A stretch of DNA of 64,000 nt. It comes from Odontesthes bonariensis (lineage: Eukaryota; Chordata; Actinopteri; Atheriniformes; Atherinopsidae). The notes under the pieces were generated by a model. It saw nothing but the letters and a program-made list of their open reading frames with translations. It searched no databases and was not told the DNA's origin. A program made the translations under genes and the position numbers. Each line of letters starts with the position of its first letter. Positions within the stretch are counted from its first letter, which is position 1. Shown here in pieces: positions 23,824 through 32,668 of this stretch. The DNA lies in contig NC_134520.1 of NCBI RefSeq assembly GCF_027942865.1, positions 1,796,501 to 1,860,500 on the forward strand, written 5' to 3'.

Positions 23824-25296
23824 CTATATGTCAATGCAAACAAATACTGGGATTCCTCTGCCAGAGGAACGCCATGGCCCTGCCGGGCCACTTGCTCCGC
23901 CCCGCAGGGACTGGCCACGGTCCTGCCGAACACTCGGGTTTCTCGGTGCTCTCGGACAGCTGTAAACAAAGTGTCCCCTCTCGCCACAGGCCCAACATGC
24001 CCCCGAGGACCTTCGTCCTCCAGGTGCACCTCTTCTTGACCTTTGACAGGGTCGACGATGGACTTGCCCCTGTGATGGCTGTTCAGCGGCCCCCGCTGTT
24101 ATGGCCTCATTTCGTACTTCTTGCTTCGCTTGTAGTTCTTCTAACTGCAACCGTGCAAGTTCCCTTTGCATATCCTTCTCCTGCTCCTTCCGTTTCAGTT
24201 CTTTTCTGTATTTGTTTACTGCCTGCACCACGTGGTCTCGGAATTGTCCATGTGACATTGAATTCAACCCCACCACATCCTCCAGCCTCCCCTGAACTGG
24301 GGCAGGCAGAGCCTCTTTGATGGAAACTCTGAACAATGTCACCCAAGCTGGGCTCTTCTCGATTTCTCCCTCAGACTCTTGTCTCCATTTCTTCAATTGT
24401 TGTGCAATGTACACAGCCGGACTCTCTGTTCCTGACAGTGGCTCCCCCTTTAATGCTTCGAGGTCCACTCCCACAGGAAACTCAGCTCGTAACGCTCTCC
24501 AGAGTGCAGCTCGATATGCATTAAAGTCAGTTCCATCAGCTCGGTGGCTCAACATCCAGTCATTCTCACTGTGTCTCAAAATGCTCTCCATGGTAGAAGT
24601 TCCAAAACACAGTGCCCACACTGCCTTAATGTGTCCCACAGACAACAGTTTATGCACAGTCTCTTGTTCAAAAGCTCTTATCCATCTACTTGCACCTGTG
24701 TGAATGTCCGGCAATCGAGCAACCAGCCTCGCTAGGACGAGCGTCTGCCACGGCACATACTGTCCCTGCGTCATTTCCATCAAACTCGGTGCTGACGCTG
24801 TTGGACTCTTATGTTCTTCAGAAGATGCCTTTTGAACTGGTGGTGCCAGTTCTGGTGATCTTTGGTATTGTAGGAGCTGTCCCCTTGCCTGATCTGAATT
24901 ACAGACGGCGTCTGGCTCAGGAGCTCCATGACTGCTTGATGTAGCTATTTGTAGTTCTGGACGTTAATGAGATATTTTATGATCTTTTATTTCAGAATCT
25001 CCTTGTATGTTTACTGCTCCTGGCAGTGTTGGATATAGCTCTGCATTTTCAAAGAAATGTAAAACTTTTAATTCAAGCTCTCTCTTTTCCTGTCTCTTTT
25101 TGCTTTTGTCCTTTGGTTTGTAAGCTTTAATCCTTTGTTCCATAATCTTACAGGTAGCTACATTGAAAGTGCCACCTTTTGGCCAGGGTGAGACGTTATT
25201 TTTTGTTCGTTTTTCCCATTTTAGAGATATCTTTTTAATATCTTTGGAATGTTCAGGATGTTTGGCGCTAATGGTTATTGTTGGTGTTACATCCAT
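23824..25296 (-). pseudogene. gag: ERV A gag, one nonsense codon and a late frameshift
   Basis: Homologous to the intact 532-codon gag of ERV B. The first 110 codons (25296-24964) end at an in-frame TAA where ERV B has GAA. The rest is open from 24783 to 23824 and contains a CCHC zinc knuckle (CWACGERGHFVYSC). After the knuckle a small indel shifts the frame relative to ERV B. The Arg/Pro-rich region around the knuckle fits a nucleocapsid. Confidence 0.85.
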
Positions 25297-25384
25297 TGTT
25301 TCACCTAGTTAGTTCCCTTCTATTAACTTTTGACTTTTTCTTTACTTATTTATTTCCTAAATTTTCCTTATTTATTATTCTTAT

Positions 25385-25387
25385 TCC

Positions 25388-25418
<31 letters not shown>

Positions 25419-25420
25419 GA
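25385..25420. repeat. Poly-T tract in the ERV A leader
   Basis: About 34 consecutive T, shorter in ERV B (about 50850-50865). Confidence 0.9.
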
Positions 25421-25439
25421 AAGTCAATTTAAATTAAAC

Positions 25440-26090
25440 TAACTCTAATCAATGCTAATTTATGCTCGGCTAAATTTAGCTTAGATGCAGCTAATTATTG
25501 GATTGGATATTGTCAATGCTAATGTTAAGGTTAGCCTATGTTAGCTTTGAAAGCTTATGCTCTAGGTTAGTTTTTTTTTTAAATTAAACCAATGTTAATT
25601 CAATGTTAGGCTAATTTAGCTTTTTGACTTCTAGTTTGGAGTTCGGTTACTATTATTGCTAATGTTGATGTTTGCTAACCAATGCCAATTGCTGTTAGCT
25701 TCCTAGCTGTTGCTAATAAACGCTAACCTATTGCTAATTAAGATTTAAACCAATATTTGCCTTATTGCTATTGCTAATCAATGCTAATTGTATTTCTGAT
25801 CAATGCTAATTATGGCTAACGAAATGCTAACAAATGCTACTAATGCTAACCAATGCTAACTATTGCTAATCCATGATACTTATTGCTAATCAATACTAGC
25901 TTCCTTGTTGACCAATGCTAATTGAATGCTAATTATGCTATTCAATGCTAATTATGCTATTCAACGCTAGTGATTGCTAATCAATGCTAGTTATTGCTAA
26001 TCAATACTATTGATTGCTAATCAATACTTGCTGTATTACTAATGCTACCCAATGTTAATTTATTGCTAATCGAAAGCTCAGTTAATGCTT
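25440..26090 (-). repeat. ERV A leader: degenerate tandem repeats of a ~20-bp unit
   Basis: On the plus strand the unit is approximately tattgctaatcaatgcta, repeated with substitutions for over 600 bp between the gag start and the 5' LTR. The same array with point differences is at 50880-51540 in ERV B, so it belonged to the common ancestor of both copies. It shows no protein-coding potential. Confidence 0.85.
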
Positions 26091-28466
26091 ACTCTGTTTG
26101 AAGTGACTCAGGCTAAAGGCGTTGCCCCAACCTTTGCTCACATCCGGATGCTTCCGATCCAATCCACACACAATGTCCTCCACCAATCCAGATGATCCAA
26201 TGTACGTCACAGCTACGTCAATTCTGACCAATGAAATAAAAATATTTTTTGACCAATGAAATCTGAACACACCTCTAAATCTATCTCCAATGAAACACGT
26301 CTGAGACACGTAACTTCTAACCAATAACACACCTCTAAGCCTGCCTCCAATGAACCACGTGAATTTCTAACCAACCAAATATGAACACACCCTTACATCT
26401 ACTTCCTAGGCTGTTATTAACTCCTCCCAAGCATAACAATTGAACCAGACATAACAATTGAACCTCACCCCAACTCAAAATGGCGTTTGTCACACTTTTT
26501 GTGACAAGTTAAGAAAGAGGAAGAAATACGAACTTTCCAGCTGGACAGAGAAAAAATACAAACCAAACAACACAGAAATAACAGTTGCACTATTCTTCAC
26601 CTCAAAATGGCATTTGTTAAGAAAGAGAAAGAAATACAATTTAACACGCTGTGGACAGGGAAACTACAAATCAAAAGATACAGAAACAATGCATAAGCGA
26701 AAAACTTTCTTTATCCGGAATGTCACATTCACGTCGAACGACGTGATGAATCAATGGCCTAAGGACAGAAACTCTCCCTTAGGAATTGCGAAACCAACAT
26801 TTACTCGACTGATAACAACTCTGCAACTAGCACATTACCTAAAGAAAACTAATAATTATTACAGTTCAACCATAAAGTGCCCCTGGAAGACACAAGGAAA
26901 GAAAATGCGGTCACACACGAACATTTGCAGCAGCAGAAAACTGTCAAGGACAAACCACGCGCCTTCACACCAGCCGCGTGACCGCGCAGCACCCTCTGTC
27001 CCCCTGAAAGCCAAAACACCTTCACTCGCCTGTTGAGAATAGAACTTTAGAAACTTAACACCAATCACAGCAGTATTCAATAATTCAATAATAACAAGAT
27101 GCACTCAACGAAAATACAGAATCTTAAAGAAATAAACACACAGCGTTTAAAAATCACAGCACTTCACTGTAACAAAACCTTATTTCAACAAACTATCAAT
27201 GCGGCAATTATAACAATGAAGCAAATTATAACAATGAAGCAAATCTGAGTGTAACTTAAAATACTACAACTACTCAAAAGTCAAGGGATGATATGAGTCA
27301 GAACCTTTTTTCTTTTCTTCTTTTTACATTCACATAAAACAGCAGGATTTCACACACATTGACAGACAAACAGAGACCGGTCCCACACACTCACACCAAG
27401 TCAGTCGATCAAAGTTTTGTCAGTCACCGTTCAAATCTTCACAGTTTTAAATTATCAATTTCTTTCATTTAGACTTTTAATTTTTCAGGAGATGTTGGTG
27501 TCGGCAATATATGGAATACAAAATGTGTTTTCCCTACAAGCCTTGTGATATGGTCTCTGACCAAAGCAACAGATGCTGACGTGTACTTTATCAGCTTCGC
27601 TGTGACCTCTTAATAATAATCTCCTGTGGTCAATTTCATAAACGAATTTGAATTTTTCTTCTAAATGTCTTTATACTGAGGTCTCGGATAACTCCAAAGA
27701 GTCCTAAGCAGATATATAAAATGATATAAACATATATACTTAAAATGTGCTCCTCATAGAACTGGATTTTTTCATTTCAGAGTTTTTTTTGAAAGCCTGA
27801 TTGATTCAATCGTTGAACTTTAATGTTCGCCAGTCAATCAATTATCAGTATTCGTTTTACTCCTTGACTAGTGAAAATAATTTTCACGTATGTTTAATGA
27901 GTCTAGTGTACCCCGTACTCCCGTCAGTATTCCTTCCCCCCAATGCATTGAAGGATGGCTGATAGGATGCAAGAGGTACTATTGACGATTGCTCAACAAC
28001 CTGCCCGCTTCTTCAAAGCTATTAATTAATCCAGTTTGAATTCACCCGATTCACCATTTTGCCGGAACGCAGCGACTAGTCCTTCTTAATTACCACAAAA
28101 ATACAACAACACAAGCCAGACCAACTGACCACAGCTGTCTGCTTTACAACTCTCACAAGCTGCTGTTTACCCAATTTTATCCCAATTCACACATATGGCT
28201 CCTCTTGGCCCAAAATTTCCCAAACAATTTCAGCAGCCCCCCTGCGCAGAGGAAAGCAATGGAAGAGCTTACCGAATGCAGGATCCGTCTCTCTCCTGTG
28301 TTCTTTTAAATTTGGGGAAGCCGGAAGAAGCCTGTCAGCCGTGCTCCACCAACAGAGATCAACTGCGTAATGGTAGGAACAAAATCCCACCTGCCGGCTT
28401 GTTACAGCTGATGTCGGTTGTCGGGGCACAGAGGACACGCTCCGCCGGGATCCAGATGCAAACTCT
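26091..28466 (-). other. Rest of the ERV A 5' leader, non-coding
   Basis: About 2.4 kb between the repeat array and the primer-binding site. 26200-26400 contains several copies of an accaatgaaa-type block (CCAAT boxes). No convincing protein domain is seen in the few open frames. The overall leader of about 3.2 kb is unusually long for a simple retrovirus. Confidence 0.5.
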
Positions 28467-28485
28467 CACGAATTCGGGGTCACCA
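28467..28485 (-). other. ERV A primer-binding site candidate
   Basis: On the minus strand, TGGTGACCCCGAA begins 3 nt after the 5' LTR end. The TGG start matches the CCA end of a tRNA primer; the particular tRNA was not identified. The same site is present in ERV B. Confidence 0.6.
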
Positions 28486-28488
28486 TTA

Positions 28489-28797
28489 TGTTGTGGAGAA
28501 ATTAGAGTCGAATCCCGCGTTGGTCAGCCGTCCATTGGGGAGTTTATTGAACAAACCGTCACAGCAAATGTGCATACAGAATGTACAAAATGTCCGACGA
28601 GCTCATTTTGTGACACCCTTTTATACCGTTTTATCATAACAAGTGTACGTGGCCCTCTCTGGAGGCGCCTAGCTTTCGCAGTTTATCATAAACACGCTCA
28701 TTCTAACTATCAACAATATTCATATGAACCAGTCAACAAGGCCCAGGATGTAACTAGGCCAGAAGTCATGAGCATGTCATGACATCCTTCTCCCACA
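28489..28797 (-). repeat. ERV A 5' LTR
   Basis: 309 bp, same structure as the 3' LTR: TATA as the complement of 28619-28625 and AATAAA as the complement of 28543-28548. No base substitutions relative to the 3' LTR. Confidence 0.92.
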
Positions 28798-29134
28798 GTT
28801 CAAGGGTTTGAGCCATAAAAACAATATAATATACCACCTGTATGAGTATGATGTCACTTCAATGAAGTGTCAGATTGAGCAGATACAGAATGTGTATGAA
28901 GCATTGTTTTCTATAAGATAAGAACGTTTGACAACCTAACAATGCATCTTATAATAGGGGGATTTCAAGGATAACTTGGGTGCAATTCACTGTTTTATCA
29001 TTTGCTTGAGTAATTTTGTTGTCTTGCAAATGGTCATGACAAAAGTAAATGTTCTGTTACCATATTCAATGGAAAACAAAACAATCACAGAAAGAAAAGT
29101 TGGAGAGGAAACAGTGATCAATGGGCACACACAC

Positions 29135-29169
<35 letters not shown>

Positions 29170-29500
29170 GAACCTGTTTCTCATTTCTTCCTTCTCCTTT
29201 ATATACAAATAGAGGCACTGTCCAAATTTAGTTGGAAAATTTAGAAATCACGGTCAAATCAATAGACCCAGGAAACATCAGATGTTTTATATAGTGAAGC
29301 GCACAGCTTCGGGGAAAACACAGCGATAAGGGGGAACATACCATAAAATGTTCATCCCATGTCATCATCCATTGTCATTTTTGTGGAATAGGAGGGTTTC
29401 ACTTGACGTCACTTCCGTATTTTCTAAGCGCGCGAACCTAAGTGGTGGGCAACCTGAGCTGGGTCCCATTGAAAACACTGTTTTGTCTGCCACTTTTTTG
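28798..29500. other. Intergenic, microsatellite-bearing, no gene recognised
   Basis: After the ERV target duplication the sequence is AT-rich and otherwise unremarkable. A (CA)n(TA)n microsatellite lies at about 29128-29167. From about 29385 the sequence becomes GC-richer, with a TGACGTCA match near 29405, and leads into the THAP-like frame. Confidence 0.5.
29128..29167. repeat. (CA)n(TA)n compound microsatellite
   Basis: Alternating CA units pass directly into about 13 TA units. Confidence 0.9.
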
Positions 29501-29506
29501 CCCAAA

Positions 29507-29676
29507 ATGCCTCAGTTTTGTGCCGTTTTTGGATGTAGCAATCGGTCTAACCGAGAGAAGGGAAAGGGTTACTATCGAGTACCTAAGGTAATCGCCCATA
29601 GAGGTGAGAAATGGAAAAAAAACCACAGAACAACACCACAAAAAGTGGATAGCTAACCTACGTTTACAGACTGGAG
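29507..29676 (+). pseudogene. THAP-type zinc-finger N-terminus, truncated
   Basis: Starting at an ATG, the frame reads [14 protein letters not shown]..., then YYRVPKV; the C-X4-C spacing and position match the beginning of a THAP (C2CH) DNA-binding domain. The frame closes at 29656, but a shift brings in [11 protein letters not shown], which continues the THAP pattern, so a small frameshift has occurred. At 29677 a hAT terminus interrupts it. THAP domains occur in host proteins and P-element-like transposases; origin undecided. Confidence 0.6.
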
Positions 29677-30516
29677 CAGTGGCGTAACTATCGGTAAGCA
29701 GAGGCGGCAGTTGCTTACGGGCCCACGACCTCCTAGGGGCCCTCCATCACTGACACCTAGTGTGCGGGCCCCCAACGTAATAGGGAGATCATCTTTCACA
29801 GTAAAGTTTCGCAATGCAGAGATTTTCTCACTAAGCCATCAGACATTCAATGAAGATGATCGGACCTTATTTATAGCACATTGCCAGACTCCACCATGAC
29901 GGTGGTACCAAAGCGGTGGTACTTTTAATTACTATATGTGTATAGTTCATTAAACGGGTGGTAAAAATTACACACATAAATATGTTTCAAATAGCAATAA
30001 CTATCTTAAAAGAGCGACGTATTTTTAGTATTTTAGTTTTTATACTGCGATTTGGAATTATGGGAAATGATGAACTGACTGAACGTGCGTGCAGCGTGCA
30101 AGACGTGAGACGTCACGTTAGACAAACCACAACCGTTACGTTCATTGTGTTAGCAATGGAGACCAAGAAGAAACACTTAAGTGGATTCCAGAAAAGAAAA
30201 AGAAAAGAAGAGCAGCTGGAAGAGCGGAAAAAACTTCAGAAAATAAACACGTTCTTTCAAAGGACCAGAGAGGGAGATGAGGAGGTTGCTGCTACCAGCC
30301 CAGCGAGTAAAGATTGTGACGTGGTTGAGGAGGGGGGCAGTGAACTTCTAGCTAGTTCGGTGGCTTGTTGTGCTAACAGTAGGGGGTCTGAATCTGACAG
30401 TGCGCTTACAGAAGTTGAAAACCTGGCCATTTCAACATCGAAGGAATACCCAACTGACATGGGGCATTTCCCCGACAGTCTTGATGCAGACGTGAAACGT
30501 TTTATAGTGTCTATGG
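29677..30516 (+). mobile_element. hAT element fragment, ZMYM1-like, 5' end only
   Basis: Begins with CAGTGGCGTAACTA, a hAT-type terminus. An open frame from ATG 30156 reads METKKKHLSGFQKRKRKE..., later PTDMGHFPDSLDADVKRF, which resembles the N-terminus of ZMYM1/TTF-zinc-finger hAT transposases. The frame is cut at 30516 by the terminus of a second hAT, so only about 120 codons remain. Confidence 0.65.
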
Positions 30517-30665
30517 CATGGGTCTCCAACACGTCGCTCGCGAGCTACCAGTAGCTCGCCGCCCTTTTCCAAGTAGCTCGCCAAAGGGCCAATGAATCAT
30601 ACATTAATTTGAAAACTTAATTGGTCTCTCGGCAAATCTTGATGAGTCAGTGGTGATGTGAGAAG

Positions 30666-31203
30666 ATAGCCTAGAAATCTAGATGCCCCAAGCGACCGCA
30701 TATTGAATTTGCTCCCGGGCTTGTCTAGTCACTTCACTTGTGGTCGTTTTGCGAGGCTGAAAATCGAAACTTAATCAGGCCAATCAAATGGTGAGGAGCG
30801 GGGTCGGAGGCCGGGCTACCTAGTGACGACAGAGGTGCGACCTTTCAGTGTGTAGTTCCAGAGAGTTTTTTTTTTTTAAGTTCCAGAGAGGTAAACAATG
30901 ACTGCGCCCAGCGAACAGTCTTTCAAGTTGGCTTTGGCAGCGACTCTAGAAGATTTAAATATACATTTTAATTTGCGAGACAAACAGATAACTGCACTTA
31001 AGTTTTTCTTGAAAAAAAAGGACATTTTCGGAGTTTTGCTCACTGGGTATCAGGTTGCTCCGTTGGTGGGACGATGCTCTGATTGGTTGTTGCGCCATCC
31101 TATTGCGTGGCGTTGAGTGCAGAGGCAACTTAACAGACAACCGTTTATCCCACACTGCTATCCAGCATCAATAAAAGCTGTACAGGTCTGGCTTGCTAGG
31201 CTA
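30666..31203 (+). mobile_element. 538-bp TIR element with 8-bp target duplication, carrying a helicase-like fragment
   Basis: Flanked by GTGAGAAG on both sides (30658-30665 and 31204-31211). Ends are imperfect inverted repeats beginning TAGCCTAG. Removing it restores contiguous flanking hAT sequence. The 8-bp duplication suggests a hAT- or P-type mechanism. It encloses the RecQ-like fragment at 30898-31116. Confidence 0.75.
30898..31116 (+). pseudogene. RecQ-like helicase N-terminal fragment
   Basis: The 72-codon frame includes LRDKQITALKFFLKKKDIF followed by GVLLTGY and then QVAPLVG. This order resembles the region around motif I of RecQ-type helicases (a conserved Gln upstream, then a TGxGKS Walker A), but the GKS residues are absent: the sequence jumps from TGY to QVAPLVG. 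It is therefore a captured or decayed exon without ATPase capacity. Confidence 0.45.
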
Positions 31204-31528
31204 GTGAGAAGGAGTTTACGATGGCGACAAAATGATCAGTGCTTTCAAGGCGTTCAGTGCAAAACTGTCATTGTACATTCAGCAAGTGAAAAGCAGAAGA
31301 TTTCAGCACTTCCCCTCTATCTCAAAGAGGCTGGACAGTCACACAGGTGCAGCCAGCGTTTTAAATGTGTCCAAGTATTGTGACCTCTTATCAAGGCTTG
31401 GACAGGAGTTTGCTGACAGATTCAGTGACTTTTATGGCCAACCCTTTCATGAATGTGGACACAAGTGAGATTTCAGGACAGATGGCTGAACTGTGGAAAT
31501 GGAAATGGTTATAAACCTTCAAAACAAT

Positions 31529-32580
31529 GGGCCTCATGCAAGAACCGTTCGTACGCACAGATTTGTTCTTAAATCGTCCGTACGAGTGATTTAAGAGAAT
31601 TTGCGCATTTACCAATCTTTTCGTATTTTACGTTTTCTTTCAGGTACGCACAGAATTTACGAGTGATCCAGACCTGTCGTAGGAGTTTCGTAAAATAGTC
31701 CGCTGTTATTCAAATCATGTTTGCTTTACTAATGGATTGTATATTTAATTACTTTGAAGAAAACATAAATAAATATACATTATACCCCATAATTATGCTG
31801 ACATTATTCTGTTTGACTTAAATTGTGCACTAATTGAAGGTTCATTTGAATCTGTATATAACAAGGTCAATGGGAAGCGTAACCAGCAGCTGTCTTGCTA
31901 CTTTTGGATGCCTTAGTGCGTCAGGCTCTTGGAAGAGACCGTGTAGACAGACGAATGGCTGACATCGCCCCTCATGGACCACCCCATCAAAGAGCCATCA
32001 TGATGAGGCAACAGCTGATTGCACGGTTTTAGTTGCAGTCATCGAGCGCCTGGCCATGGCGAGACGTTTTTTTAAAGCCATTTTCATATCAAACCATTTC
32101 TTCTTTATTTCGGTGACATAACAAACTACAGGTGACAATAAACAGCACTCCTAATTGCTTCCCATTTCTTCGCTTTAAGCAGGTCCCGTAATTCCACTGC
32201 TGACTCTGCTAAAAATGACAGATTTTCCTTTCTGGATCTCTGGAAGCAGAACTTCAGTCTCAGAGCCCCTAAAGTTGTTCTTTTTGTGCCTTGATGCCAT
32301 TCTCATGACTCAACACTCAACACTTCCTGGCACAGGAGAGAGGAAGCACAGCCTTATATGGTATCATTTAGGGCGTGGAGTATGCAAATCTACTATCCTC
32401 GTGCACGTGAACTTAGATACGCACGATTGGGATTCATCATTTACGCAGGTCGTTTACACATTTTTTCCGAAGTTAAGAGCGCTTGTTGAATCTGACGTGG
32501 CGTGTTCGTACGAGACCTTCTTACGAAAAAAGTGAGAGAAATTTAGAATAAAAATACGAAAATATTCTTGCATGAGGCCC
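31529..32580 (-). mobile_element. PIF/Harbinger element, 1052 bp, degraded
   Basis: Perfect 16-bp terminal inverted repeats GGGCCTCATGCAAGAA / TTCTTGCATGAGGCCC flanked by the 3-bp duplication AAT (31526-31528, 32581-32583). GGGCC-type termini and a 3-bp duplication fit PIF/Harbinger. A Myb-like remnant lies on the minus strand. It is inserted in the coding part of the GTF2IRD2-like hAT. Confidence 0.85.
32120..32300 (-). pseudogene. Harbinger Myb/SANT-like accessory protein, frameshifted
   Basis: From ATG (complement of 32298-32300) the frame reads MASRHKKNNFRGSETEVLL, then KGKSVIFS and VSSGIT, and after a shift KAKKWEAIRSAV. This is the layout of the Myb-like DNA-binding proteins that accompany Harbinger transposases (NAIF1-like). 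One frameshift and later stops inactivate it. Confidence 0.65.
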
Positions 32581-32668
32581 AATGTGCAGTTAAAGTCTCA
32601 GCAGCATTCACAGCATTTCTGGAGCTTGGTAGAGCCAGATAATTATGAAAATCTTCACCAAGCAGCTC

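Larger units (their letters stand above)
18890..28797 (-). mobile_element. ERV A: endogenous retrovirus with pol deletion, 9.9 kb, minus strand
   Basis: Two LTRs (18890-19193 and 28489-28797) bound the element, with the 4-bp target duplication GTTC on both sides (18886-18889 and 28798-28801). Read on the minus strand: 5' LTR, primer-binding site, a long leader with degenerate repeats, gag (broken), remnants of RNase H and integrase, env (broken), a purine-rich tract at about 19195-19204, 3' LTR. The reverse-transcriptase core and much of integrase are missing. The LTRs differ only by a 5-bp indel, so the insertion is very young. Relationship to gamma/epsilon-type retroviruses is inferred from the integrase GPY/F tail and the TM region. 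Confidence 0.9.
30517..32668 (+). mobile_element. Second hAT fragment (GTF2IRD2-like transposase) with two insertions
   Basis: Starts with CATGGGTCTCCAACACGTCG and a gctcgc-rich subterminal stretch typical of this hAT type. The transposase remnant reads MISAFKAFSAKLSLYIQQ (31232 on), then EFADRFSDF. The 30666-31203 element splits the sequence before it and a Harbinger element (31529-32580) splits the coding part. Joining across the Harbinger site keeps an open hAT-like frame (NLQNNVQLKSQQ then HFWSLVEP, LHQAALK). The right end is lost at the L2 junction near 32669. Confidence 0.75.

Noticed and set aside
24101..24703. Plus-strand open frames across the gag region (also 49334-50163)
   Set aside because: Antisense shadows of the gag frame; no domain of their own.
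25440..26090. CRISPR-like array
   Set aside because: Units are degenerate, contiguous and without unique spacers, the genome is eukaryotic, and the array lies in a retroviral leader.
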